Below are positions 1 to 7,801 of a DNA stretch of 64,000 nucleotides, piece after piece. This stretch comes from Flammeovirga yaeyamensis (GTDB taxonomy: Bacteria; Bacteroidota; Bacteroidia; Cytophagales; Flammeovirgaceae), in the NCBI RefSeq assembly GCF_018736045.1, contig NZ_CP076133.1, positions 496,001 through 560,000 of the forward strand. Reading direction: 5' to 3'. Every line of letters starts with the position of its first letter. Within the stretch, counting starts at the first letter, position 1. The notes beneath the pieces are model-generated. The model ran no database searches. It had not been told where the DNA came from and was given only the letters and a program-made list of their open reading frames with translations. Made by a program: the position numbers and the translations under genes.

Positions 1-35
1 CTTTGATGTAAACTGTTACAATAATATTTTTTTGT

Positions 36-43
36 TAAATTTG
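36..43 (+). promoter_or_regulatory. Candidate -7 box upstream of rpoA
   Basis: The octamer TAAATTTG fits the Bacteroidota -7 consensus TAnnTTTG. It lies about 120 nt before the rpoA start. No good TTG -33 element is seen at the usual spacing, so this is a candidate only. No coding sequence is visible between position 1 and rpoA. Confidence 0.35.
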
Positions 44-165
44 CGGGTTGATCATATTTAAAGATGAATGTAGTTTCATTTTAGGTTCCTAGCCTAAGGT
101 GTAAAATGATTTGTCGTTGAATAAGATACCATGTTCGAAAGAAAAATAATTATATAAGAATAAAT

Positions 166-1161
166 ATGTCAATATTATCATTCCAAAAGCCGGAGAGAGT
201 AGTAATGGACAAGGCCGGTGATTACAAAGGTCTATTTGAGTTCAAACCTTTAGAAAGAGGTTACGGTGCTACGATTGGTAATGCCTTCAAAAGAACGTTA
301 TTATCTGCGCTAGAAGGATATGCGATTGTCGGTATCAAGTTTTTGAATACTGTTCAAGATTCTTCTAAAGTAGCTGGTATCAATGAAGAATTACCAGAAG
401 TGCTTTTGAATCTGAAGCAAGTTCGTTTAAAACCAATGATTGAAGAGCCAGTAGAAAAAATCATTGTAGATTTAAATGGTAAAACTGAATTCAGAGCGGG
501 TGATATTAAAGAATTCTGCAGTCAGCAATTCGAAGTAATGAATCCTGATTTAGTAATCGCTACTTTAGACGGTACTTCAATTCCTCAATTCGAGTTAACT
601 ATTAGCTTAGGTAGAGGTTATGTTCTTGCAGAGAACCAAGCTATCAACGCAGAAGGCGATAGCGGTTACATCTCTATGGATACAACATTTACTCCAATCA
701 AAAATGTTGATTACCATGTAGAGAACACTCGTGTAGAGCAACGTACTGACTACGAAAAACTGTTAATCGAGATCGAAACTGATGGAACTATTCTTCCTGA
801 AGTAGCTTTACAAGGAGCTGCGAACATCTTGATCCAACACTTTGCGCAGATCACAGACAAAGAAATCACAATCGACATGACACCTCGTTCTGCTGAGCCT
901 AAGTGGACTCCAGAAGAAATTAAGAAGCGTGCTATGTTAGAAACACCAATCTCAGAACTTGAATTATCAGTTCGTGCTTACAACTCATTGAAAGCAGGTG
1001 AGGTGAAAACTTTAGGTGAGTTAGTATCTCTTGAAGTACGTGACCTAATGAAATTCCGTAACTTCGGTAAGAAAACACTTACTGAGTTAGAAGAAATGTT
1101 ATCTGACCGTGATTTAACTTTCGGTATGGATGTATCTAAATACCGTTTAGGTGAAGATTAA
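166..1161 (+). CDS. rpoA: DNA-directed RNA polymerase subunit alpha
   Basis: This is the alpha subunit of RNA polymerase, which dimerises to start core assembly and contacts promoter UP elements and activators through its C-terminal domain. At 331 aa it is full length. The N-terminal domain has the LERGYGATIGNAFKRTLL block, with R43 matching the assembly-critical arginine. The C-terminal domain (about 255-325) keeps R270 and the following RAYN, equivalent to E. coli R265/N268, and the NFGKKTL helix-hairpin-helix. The second half uses CGT arginine codons heavily, as expected for high expression. The gene stands alone: it has its own leader and a strong terminator, and no rplQ follows, although rplQ normally follows rpoA in this phylum. 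It could be the only copy relocated, or a paralogue. Confidence 0.97.
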   Translation: MSILSFQKPERVVMDKAGDYKGLFEFKPLERGYGATIGNAFKRTLLSALEGYAIVGIKFLNTVQDSSKVAGINEELPEVLLNLKQVRLKPMIEEPVEKIIVDLNGKTEFRAGDIKEFCSQQFEVMNPDLVIATLDGTSIPQFELTISLGRGYVLAENQAINAEGDSGYISMDTTFTPIKNVDYHVENTRVEQRTDYEKLLIEIETDGTILPEVALQGAANILIQHFAQITDKEITIDMTPRSAEPKWTPEEIKKRAMLETPISELELSVRAYNSLKAGEVKTLGELVSLEVRDLMKFRNFGKKTLTELEEMLSDRDLTFGMDVSKYRLGED

Positions 1162-1182
1162 TCTATAAGATAATAAGATATT

Positions 1183-1222
1183 AAAAGGTTGTTTCCATTA
1201 CGGAAACAACCTTTTTTTATGC
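1183..1222 (+). terminator. Rho-independent terminator of rpoA
   Basis: The arms AAAAGGTTGTTTCC (1183-1196) and GGAAACAACCTTTT (1202-1215) form a perfect 14-bp stem with a 5-nt loop, followed by a T run. It closes the rpoA transcript 22 nt after the stop codon. Confidence 0.92.
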
Positions 1223-1224
1223 CT

Positions 1225-1259
1225 AAAAAAAATACCCTTCTGTTAAAAACGGAAGGGTA
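1225..1259 (-). terminator. Terminator of the minus-strand gene 1339-1818
   Basis: The arms TACCCTTC (1233-1240) and GAAGGGTA (1252-1259) pair. Read on the minus strand the stem is followed by a run of eight T residues. It lies about 80 nt beyond the stop of the minus-strand gene and faces the rpoA terminator. Confidence 0.8.
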
Positions 1260-1338
1260 AATTAATACTATGGTATTCGGCTTTCTTGCATTTTAGTCTT
1301 TAGATAAATTTCATGGTAATACTTTATGAATTTTTCGA

Positions 1339-1818
1339 TTAAAAAATGTTGCTCCATATTGAGCCGGTAGTTGACCAAATTTTTACTGAAGGAAATAATG
1401 TATGGTTGAAATTTTGATCTACCAATAACTCAGTAGCTCTCCTTTTACTACATTTTATATCTACTATACTATGATTACCTCCTAATACAGTTAATGATGC
1501 TTTTCCTTCGTAAAATTTATTTTCTTTCAATTTGCCTAAGGCTAAGATTTCGTATTCACCTTGTTGTAACTTCACTAAGCGAGGTATATCGTTGTACTCT
1601 TTGTAAAAGTATATTTCCTGCTTAGACATTTTGTGAAGTATTTTTACAGAAAAATGTCCAACGTTATGCTCATTAGAGGTTTCCTTAGAAAGGATCTCGT
1701 CTAATTCAAGTTTTATGCTTACTTCTCCTATATCATTAGTAGATGCATCTTGAAATAATAAAAAGTAAAGTAAGGGGACAATAGTTAAAGCAGTTATGGG
1801 GAAAATGTTACGTTTCAT
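1339..1818 (-). CDS. Exported small protein, DUF4493-like
   Basis: A 159-aa protein with an N-terminal hydrophobic segment (MKRNIFPITALTIVPLLYFLLF), so a signal anchor or signal peptide without a clear lipobox. The rest looks like one beta-sandwich unit: 'VSIKLELDE', then 'FSVKILHK', 'LQQGEYEILALG' and 'FYEGKASLTVLGGNHSIVDIKCS'-type strands. This order is typical of the DUF4493 lipoprotein family of Bacteroidota, of unknown function. The assignment rests on pattern only. The gene is monocistronic, with its own terminator downstream. Confidence 0.6.
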   Translation of the reverse strand: MKRNIFPITALTIVPLLYFLLFQDASTNDIGEVSIKLELDEILSKETSNEHNVGHFSVKILHKMSKQEIYFYKEYNDIPRLVKLQQGEYEILALGKLKENKFYEGKASLTVLGGNHSIVDIKCSKRRATELLVDQNFNHTLFPSVKIWSTTGSIWSNIF

Positions 1819-2234
1819 GATACAGCAGTTAAAACTTTGTTTCCCTCCTATACGGTTAATGTCATGGAAAATGTTTTGTGGGGAATTGTACTAAATTTTA
1901 ATATTTTCTGTTGTGGAATAACGATTTTTAAACACTTACAATAGAACTAACTTGAACTATTTTAAGATTAATCTTTCATTTTTTTGATGATATCTCTGCT
2001 TTTGGTTAGAAATGTTTTCTTTGTTGAGAATACTTACATTAGGTTATAATCAACTACTAATTCACTATTTATCCTTTTTTGTTGATCCTTAAAACTGAGG
2101 GGGATAAAAAAATACACATTAACTCACTGTGAGATCGAGAGTTATTCGCATAATTATCAAACATAATTTAAACAATAGTTAGTAGTATGTATTACTTATT
2201 TATATTTACCATTCGATAATCAACAGTACTATTA
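1819..2234. other. Intergenic region, 416 nt, divergent promoters
   Basis: This AT-rich stretch separates the minus-strand DUF4493-like gene from the plus-strand YtfJ-like gene and should hold both promoters. A small inverted repeat, CTCAC/GTGAG, is near 2125. I see no small ORF, RNA gene or riboswitch that I can support. Confidence 0.5.
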
Positions 2235-2822
2235 ATGAAAACTCTTCTTACGATATTTTTTCTATGTTTTTATTTTGGGGTATTTAGTCAAAACACCCCA
2301 GCTGAAGAATATTTAAAAGCAGGTGATAAAATTCATCCTATAGAGGTAAGGGATTTAAAAAATAATCCATTTACTACACCAAGTATAGGAGAGAAAGTAT
2401 TATTGATTTTCTATCCTGATCCTGATAATCCAAAAGAAAACGATTACTTCGTTGAGAAAACCAAAGAGTGGAAATTTCCTTTAGATAAATTTCATGCTTA
2501 TGGTATAGTGAATTTAAAAGATACACCATATCCTAATGGTATTATCAGGTTTATGATTAGAATGCTGAGGAAAAGGTCCAAGAGGGAAGCAAATGCCTTA
2601 ATTTTAACCGATCCTAAGGGAGTTGTTCAAACCGAATGGAATACAGGTGATTGTAATAACCATATTTCTGTGTTGGTAGTGGACAATACTGGAGAAGTGA
2701 TCTTTTTTAAAGCAGGAAAAATCACAGAAGAAGAAACTGAATTTGTTATAAATGAACTAAGAAAGAGATTACCAGAAGCAAGAAAACTTACAGAAGAAGA
2801 ACTGAAAGAAATGGAGCTTTAA
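2235..2822 (+). CDS. YtfJ-like thioredoxin-fold exported protein
   Basis: A 195-aa protein with a signal peptide (MKTLLTIFFLCFYFGVFS) and a YtfJ-type thioredoxin-like fold. The order AGDKIHPIEVRDL, VLLIFYPDPDNPKEND, FPLDKFHAYGIVNLKD, ALILTDPKGVVQTEW and ISVLVVDNTGEVIFFKAGKI follows the E. coli YtfJ layout. It has no CxxC pair in the fold core; only one isolated Cys (TGDCNNH) is in the mature part, so classical disulfide chemistry is unlikely. The function of YtfJ proteins is not established. The desulfidase-like gene starts 62 nt downstream with no terminator between, so co-transcription is possible. Confidence 0.72.
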   Translation: MKTLLTIFFLCFYFGVFSQNTPAEEYLKAGDKIHPIEVRDLKNNPFTTPSIGEKVLLIFYPDPDNPKENDYFVEKTKEWKFPLDKFHAYGIVNLKDTPYPNGIIRFMIRMLRKRSKREANALILTDPKGVVQTEWNTGDCNNHISVLVVDNTGEVIFFKAGKITEEETEFVINELRKRLPEARKLTEEELKEMEL

Positions 2823-2884
2823 ATAAGGGATTATCTCTTTAAAATTCACTTTATTATATAAACACTAATTTTATTTTACTAACC

Positions 2885-4177
2885 ATGTCTGTCAACAAAC
2901 AAGAAGAAATGTTATTCCTCAAGATAATGGAGGAAGAAATAGTACCTGCAGAAGGCTGTACGGAACCAATAGCTATTGCTTATGCAGCTGCTTTAGCCAC
3001 TAAATACTTAGGGGAAAGACCTCAGAAGTTAGTGGTTAATGTTTCTGGTAATATCTTAAAAAACGCCATGAGCGTTGTGGTTCCTAATTCGGAAGGAAAA
3101 GTAGGTATTAAAGTAGCAGCGGCTATGGGGGCATTATTTGGTGATGCTGAAGCCGACTTAATGGTGATTAGTAAAGTAAGCTCAGAGGACATGAAAATGG
3201 TCACTAATTTTCTTGAAAATAATAAGGTGGAGATTCAGGTAGCTGAAAATGCTATGGCCCTTTATATAAATATGGAGGTAGAGGGAAATAATCATAGTGC
3301 TAGTGTAGAAATCAAACACACACACACCAATGTGACTAAAGTAATTAAAGACGGTAAGATTCTTATTGATCAACCGTGTAATGATAGCGATTTCAATTCT
3401 TCTTTAACTGATAGAAGTATTCTATCCGTAGAAAAGATCTTTCATTATGCCAATACTATAGATATTGAGAAAATTGCTCCTGTGTTTAGTAAAGTAGTTG
3501 ATTACAACAAAAGAATTGCAGAGGAAGGCTTAAATCAGAAGTATGGAGTAAATATAGGTGCAGCTATTCAAAAGAATATTAGTAGAGGAATCTATGGGGA
3601 TGATCAAAGAAATAGATCAGCCTCTTTTACAGCTGCAGGTAGCGACGCTCGAATGGGAGGTAGTGCTATGCCAGTAATGACGACAAGTGGTAGTGGTAAC
3701 CAAGGAATGACTGCTTCCTTGCCTATAATTAAATACTGTTTGGATCAAGGTATTTCCGATGAGAAGTTATACAGAGCATTATTCATGTCTCATTTAACGA
3801 CAGTACACGTTAAAACGAACGTAGGAAGACTTTCTGCATATTGTGGAGCAATGACAGCCTCAGCGGCAGTAAGTGGCACCTTGGTCTATTTAGAAGGCGG
3901 AAACGTGAAAGATATTCAGAATGCAATCACAAATACTTTGGGAAATGTATCTGGAGTTATTTGCGATGGTGCTAAAGCATCTTGTGCAACTAAAATTGCC
4001 TCTGGTATATACTCAGCTTTCGATGGAGCGATGTTAGCACAAATGGGTAGTGTACTTTCTTGTGATGACGGTATTATTGGAGATGGAGTCGAAGATACAA
4101 TACAAAATGTAGGAACATTGGCTCAGGAAGGTATGAAAACCACAGATAAGACGATATTGGAAATCATGACTAAATAA
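2885..4177 (+). CDS. L-cysteine desulfidase family protein (CyuA/YhaM, UPF0597)
   Basis: A 430-aa cytoplasmic protein of the serine dehydratase alpha-chain/UPF0597 family. Characterised members (CyuA/YhaM, archaeal CdsB) break cysteine into pyruvate, ammonia and sulfide using a [4Fe-4S] cluster. Family signatures are clear: EEEIVPAEGCTEPIAIAYAA near the N-terminus, SDARMGGSAMPVMTTSGSG, HLTTVHVKTNVGRLSAYCGA and VICDGAKASCATK. The conserved cysteines in GCTEP, YCGA and the ICDG/SCATK block are the likely cluster ligands. Length matches the E. coli homologue. Cysteine versus another substrate cannot be decided from sequence. Confidence 0.88.
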   Translation: MSVNKQEEMLFLKIMEEEIVPAEGCTEPIAIAYAAALATKYLGERPQKLVVNVSGNILKNAMSVVVPNSEGKVGIKVAAAMGALFGDAEADLMVISKVSSEDMKMVTNFLENNKVEIQVAENAMALYINMEVEGNNHSASVEIKHTHTNVTKVIKDGKILIDQPCNDSDFNSSLTDRSILSVEKIFHYANTIDIEKIAPVFSKVVDYNKRIAEEGLNQKYGVNIGAAIQKNISRGIYGDDQRNRSASFTAAGSDARMGGSAMPVMTTSGSGNQGMTASLPIIKYCLDQGISDEKLYRALFMSHLTTVHVKTNVGRLSAYCGAMTASAAVSGTLVYLEGGNVKDIQNAITNTLGNVSGVICDGAKASCATKIASGIYSAFDGAMLAQMGSVLSCDDGIIGDGVEDTIQNVGTLAQEGMKTTDKTILEIMTK

Positions 4178-4199
4178 AGTCTTGATATATAGAAAATTT

Positions 4200-4248
4200 A
4201 AATGGGTTGGTAAACGGATTTATATCCTGATTTACCAACCCATTTTTA
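4200..4248 (+). terminator. Terminator after the desulfidase-family gene
   Basis: The arms AATGGGTTGGTAAA (4201-4214) and TTTACCAACCCATT (4231-4244) form a 14-bp stem with a 16-nt loop, followed by T residues. It lies 23 nt after the stop at 4177. Confidence 0.9.
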
Positions 4249-4272
4249 TATGTTCTTAGAAAAATACAATAA

Positions 4273-4288
4273 TGTTCCACGTGGATCA
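4273..4288. promoter_or_regulatory. parS-like site (ParB binding), candidate
   Basis: TGTTCCACGTGGATCA differs at one position from the palindrome TGTTCCACGTGGAACA, a known parS form in Pseudomonas, and it keeps the CACGTG core. It lies in noncoding DNA between two convergent genes, just after a terminator. ParB binding is an inference from the match alone. Confidence 0.4.
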
Positions 4289-4455
4289 TTCTAGATAGGG
4301 GTGATTCTTTATTTTATTACATATCAGTTAATTTAATGAATAGTTTAATTATTTTTTAAGATTTAACAGTAATCGATATAAATTGAATAAAATAATTAAA
4401 TTAAAGTGTAATCAATTAATAATCAATCACTTACGTTTTTAACGTGGAAAATCAC

Positions 4456-5805
4456 CTATTTAAAAGCCTTGAGTAAATTTTCTTTGTGTTTATTGTATTC
4501 TGAGTAATCACCTAATTGTAGCATCAAGCGTTCGCTAATCATGATACTATTGTTCAGGTTAAGGATGTCAGAATGATTACAGTCCACCTTTATTTTAAAT
4601 TCTAATAATTCATTCATAGACTCCCAATTAAAAGATGTATAGATTTCCCGTTCCAATGAGTTAGATCCATTAGAACAAAATACACCCATAGGAATATTCT
4701 TTTTTCTAAGATTGGGAATGTTTAATGGATTGATGATGGATTTATATTGATTTTTAAATAGACTTTCTTTGTGAGTCAGTTTGTAATAATACTTACTTGC
4801 GTGTTCCCAAATAGAATTGGCAGCTTTGGTATTTTTACTGATGTCGGTCCATGCCTTTAATAAATCATTTTCCTCTTCATGTTCATGATGTATAACTGGC
4901 GTATCAATCATTAAAAGAAATTGGGATGTAGTGGCATCATCAAAAACATTATAGGCAACTATACCACTAAGTTCGTAGGCAATAATAGCATCAAAATGTA
5001 TATCACAACGCTTCATTTTTAATTGAATGCTTTTATAGAATTCATCATTAAAAATGTCATTTGTCGAATAATTCAGGTAAAAGATATTATAATTTGATTC
5101 TAGACATTTCCACAAGTGCATATAAGTGGTTTTGTAATTATTCGTGGGTTTAAAGAATAGAATATTCTTTTTGTTTTCAGATGCACTATTGATGCTTTGT
5201 ATATCTAGATTGTAATCTAATCTTTTATTTACCACTTCGAAGGAATTACGGGTAAATAAAGCATGTATCAAATATTGAATAAATAAGTAATAGCTGACAG
5301 AATTATCATGATCAAAATAAAATGCAGAAGAAACATTTTCCTTTCTATTGACCTTACCAAAAATATGATTTAAAAAATCCTTGTACGTTACCATGTTATT
5401 ATTGGTATACATAAAAGGACTATCCGGGTTTATTTTTTTCTCAATTTTTAGATTTTGATTGATTTTAGGTTGTAAACGAAGTACATCTCTATATAAATCC
5501 TGATCTAATAGAAGAAGGGATTTGTCTTGTAAATTATTTAGTTCTTTTTCAAAACTAAAAGCAACTCCGGCACTAGCACAAGCAAAAGCAGCAATTCCAA
5601 TATCAAAAGGATGTTCTAACTGAATTTTTACATAGGTAGATTTTCCTTTTAATTGAAGTAAATAATTAATGATCTGATCAACTTTATTCAAAGCCTCTTT
5701 ATAATCAAAAACATCATCATTATATATAATGAGTTTTTTGTGATTATAAACATTCTTCTGTTGGTTAATTATTTGATAAAGATTGGGGTAAAAATCATAT
5801 TTCAT
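4456..5805 (-). CDS. Degenerate adenylation-domain/thioesterase-like fusion protein
   Basis: A 449-aa protein without a signal peptide that I read as a relic of a nonribosomal peptide synthetase-type protein. Residues about 5-115 follow the N-terminal part of an adenylation domain (FDYKEALNKVDQIINYLLQL, then EHPFDIGIAAFACASAGVAF). At the place of the A3 phosphate loop there is only 'DSPFMYTNNNMVTYKDFLNH', with no SGTTG-like motif. Residues about 210-440 resemble a type I/II thioesterase (ILFFKPTNNYKTTYMHLW, AYELSGIVAYNVF, LLMIDTP, DCNHSDIL). The GxSxG nucleophile elbow is replaced by AYELSG, so serine catalysis is doubtful, while the late His is kept. Function is unknown. It may be a carrier or binding protein rather than an enzyme. 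Confidence 0.5.
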   Translation of the reverse strand: MKYDFYPNLYQIINQQKNVYNHKKLIIYNDDVFDYKEALNKVDQIINYLLQLKGKSTYVKIQLEHPFDIGIAAFACASAGVAFSFEKELNNLQDKSLLLLDQDLYRDVLRLQPKINQNLKIEKKINPDSPFMYTNNNMVTYKDFLNHIFGKVNRKENVSSAFYFDHDNSVSYYLFIQYLIHALFTRNSFEVVNKRLDYNLDIQSINSASENKKNILFFKPTNNYKTTYMHLWKCLESNYNIFYLNYSTNDIFNDEFYKSIQLKMKRCDIHFDAIIAYELSGIVAYNVFDDATTSQFLLMIDTPVIHHEHEEENDLLKAWTDISKNTKAANSIWEHASKYYYKLTHKESLFKNQYKSIINPLNIPNLRKKNIPMGVFCSNGSNSLEREIYTSFNWESMNELLEFKIKVDCNHSDILNLNNSIMISERLMLQLGDYSEYNKHKENLLKAFK

Positions 5806-6131
5806 CTTTTAGTGAATTTATGTAATAGTTCTTCTGTCGTAGAAATGTTTTTAGAGAATAGCGATAATATGTTTGGAGGTTTTATTTTAAAAAAAGGGAT
5901 CTCCTTAAGGCTTATCTGAATTTACTATACAACGATAAGAAACACTACACCATATTGTAATAATAGTAGCAATTCTTTATTGGGTGACATTTATAAGTTA
6001 ATTATTCATGTATCTACAAGATTTGTAATTAATAGAGTTTTATCCTAAAAATTAATCTTATTGTAATATATGATGTTTTAATTGTAATTGTTTAGTAACC
6101 TACCGTCAATGTACGGTTGAAAGACAATCAT

Positions 6132-6290
6132 TAATTTTGTGCTTCATTCAGACATAGAAATATAAGCGTTTGAAAAAGCACTTATTGAACATATCAAAAA
6201 AAATATGCGATTAGAATGGTCTATGTAGTATGCAAATCATTCTAAAATTATTTTTTAAAGCTCAGGTAAATTTTACCTGAGCTTTTTTTA
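6132..6290 (+). ncRNA. Candidate small RNA with own promoter and terminator
   Basis: TAATTTTG at 6132-6139 fits the -7 consensus. About 120 nt later comes a strong terminator: AAGCTCAGGTAAAATTTTACC-type arms at 6258-6271/6272-6285, then T7. Between them an inverted repeat TTAGAATG/CATTCTAA (about 6210-6244) forms a second hairpin. The longest plus ORFs inside are 7 and 9 codons. No plus-strand gene lies upstream that needs this terminator. The RNA itself is an inference. Confidence 0.35.
6258..6290 (+). terminator. Orphan plus-strand terminator
   Basis: The self-complementary stem AAGCTCAGGTAAAA with TTTTACCTGAGCTT is followed by a T run on the plus strand only. On the minus strand the stem is followed by AAATAA-rich sequence, so it does not serve the minus-strand decarboxylase gene. 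Confidence 0.75.
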
Positions 6291-6317
6291 TCAACAAAAC
6301 GAAAAGCAAAAATCCTA

Positions 6318-6358
6318 AAAGTAAAAGGCCATAACAATCAGTTACGGCCTTTTACTTT
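6318..6358 (-). terminator. Terminator of the PLP decarboxylase gene
   Basis: AAAGTAAAAGGCC (6318-6330) pairs over 13 bp with GGCCTTTTACTTT (6346-6358). On the minus strand it starts inside the stop codon and is followed by a short T run. Confidence 0.7.
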
Positions 6359-7583
6359 ATAAAGAATTTTTGATGTCTGTAATTAGTGGTTCTAATTTCT
6401 CAATAGTAACATGTTCCATGATAACTACTTTATACCACTTCGGCTGATCATGAACATCAGGAACCAATCCATATTTTTTAGCAACGTCGGCATCTATGGC
6501 ATCTGCTTTCATTGTAATAATATTGGAGGCTTCACTACGGTAATACTTAATGCCTAATTCATCTAGTTTGTGTGTGAACCAATCACCACGTTTACTTAAG
6601 ATGAAAATTTTCTCATTCATTCCATAAGGACCATAAGTCATTAATATCATCCAAATAGCTATAGCATTTGCACCCGATCGACTACCAATCATAGTGAAGT
6701 CATCACCCTCTACGTAGTCGGCTTTAGTGTTGGCATATTTCATCCATTCTTTTCGAATCAGAAAAATACCCGTTCCATAAGGTGCTTGTAACATTTTATG
6801 TGCATCTAATGTTACTGATGTAACTTTAGGATTTCTAAAATCTAGTGCATGTTTCTTGTGAGCAAATGGGAAAAAGAATCCACCATAAGCACCATCAATA
6901 TGCATCTTATATTCTAGATTATTTTCTTCAAAAGTGGATGTGTATAATTCAATGGGATCGACAGATCCAAACATTGTAGTCATCATATTACTGATCACAA
7001 CAAAGTATTTTTTGCCATCAGCTGTAGCCTTATCAATACAAGATTGGATATTTGCTTTATTGATTAATCGGCTATCAAAATCTACTGCTACTCGGTAATA
7101 TGAAAGCGATAAAATATTGCTCGCCTTCGCCATTGAGTAATGAGAATCTTCTGAAGAGATAATGGCAATCTCAGAATTTTTTGCTCCGAATTCTTCTTGA
7201 TAATAATTTCTATAAATCCAGATCGCTTGCATGTTTGCTTCTGTTCCGCCAGAGGCCACGTAACCGTCAACACTGTTTTTATCCCCTTTAAGAATATCTA
7301 CGGCACAGACTTCTAGGAGTTCTCTTTCGATACTCTGAGTACCCTTAAAAAAGCTTTCAGATACACCTTGAGTATGGCAGCCAATGTGGTTAGGGTTATG
7401 AAGAAGAGTAGTTATAAAAGGGGCATCATTTAAAAATGGTGCGTCTTCCGGGAAAACTTTACTATCTAAATGTGATCCTGGAACTCCGAGACTATGGTCT
7501 CCAAAGTATGTTGTATTTTCGTTTAATGCTTTAAAAATACATTCCTTTATTTCTTCTCTACTTTTCTTTTTCCAAATGTGCAT
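6357..7583 (-). CDS. Group II pyridoxal-phosphate-dependent decarboxylase
   Basis: A 408-aa cytoplasmic PLP enzyme of the amino acid decarboxylase group II family (glutamate, histidine, tyrosine and aromatic amino acid decarboxylases). K263 in LDAHKM is the Schiff-base lysine and D230 in MHIDGAYGG the partner of the pyridine nitrogen. GYVASGGTEANMQA (about 108-121) is the cofactor phosphate region, and HNPNHIGCHTQG is the N-terminal substrate-side block. Amine product and substrate cannot be fixed from sequence; similar Bacteroidota proteins are often labelled histidine or aspartate decarboxylase. It is monocistronic and separated from the minus-strand gene downstream by terminators. Confidence 0.85.
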   Translation of the reverse strand: MHIWKKKSREEIKECIFKALNENTTYFGDHSLGVPGSHLDSKVFPEDAPFLNDAPFITTLLHNPNHIGCHTQGVSESFFKGTQSIERELLEVCAVDILKGDKNSVDGYVASGGTEANMQAIWIYRNYYQEEFGAKNSEIAIISSEDSHYSMAKASNILSLSYYRVAVDFDSRLINKANIQSCIDKATADGKKYFVVISNMMTTMFGSVDPIELYTSTFEENNLEYKMHIDGAYGGFFFPFAHKKHALDFRNPKVTSVTLDAHKMLQAPYGTGIFLIRKEWMKYANTKADYVEGDDFTMIGSRSGANAIAIWMILMTYGPYGMNEKIFILSKRGDWFTHKLDELGIKYYRSEASNIITMKADAIDADVAKKYGLVPDVHDQPKWYKVVIMEHVTIEKLEPLITDIKNSL

Positions 7584-7741
7584 TACGTAAAAATGGTTTT
7601 GTATGTGTTCTACAAATATAATTAAGCTATAGTTATAGTCTCGTTTTTTTATTAAATCTTGTACAATTAATTACCAATAATTCTCTATGGATATGTGTCT
7701 TTTATAGTGTAATTTTAAGTTTGCCAAAACAAGGTTTTCCC

Positions 7742-7763
7742 ATTTTGGCAAATTTGCCAAAAT
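7742..7763. promoter_or_regulatory. Perfect 22-bp palindrome, operator candidate for the GH53 gene
   Basis: The half-site ATTTTGGCAAA and its exact reverse complement abut. A further half-site, TTTGCCAAAA, lies at 7720-7729. The palindrome covers the TTTG -33 element of the GH53 promoter, so a dimeric regulator bound here should block transcription. Confidence 0.7.
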
Positions 7764-7786
7764 CGAAAACATCCATTTTACCTTTG
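7753..7786 (+). promoter_or_regulatory. Promoter of the GH53 gene
   Basis: TTTG (7753-7756) and TACCTTTG (7779-7786) are 22 nt apart, within the 17-23 nt range known for Bacteroidota TTG/TAnnTTTG promoters. The predicted start near 7793 leaves a leader of only about 10-15 nt before the ATG at 7802 or 7808. Confidence 0.7.
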
Positions 7787-7801
7787 CATTGATATTTAAA
7801 T

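Larger units (their letters stand above)
5806..6356. other. Intergenic region, 551 nt, with a candidate RNA and two terminators
   Basis: No protein gene is visible. The left part (5806-6100) is plain AT-rich DNA upstream of the minus-strand gene. The right part holds a plus-strand -7-like box at 6132, a hairpin and a strong plus-strand terminator at 6258-6290, then the terminator of the decarboxylase gene. A small inverted repeat, ACCGT/ACGGT, lies at about 6102-6116. Confidence 0.6.
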
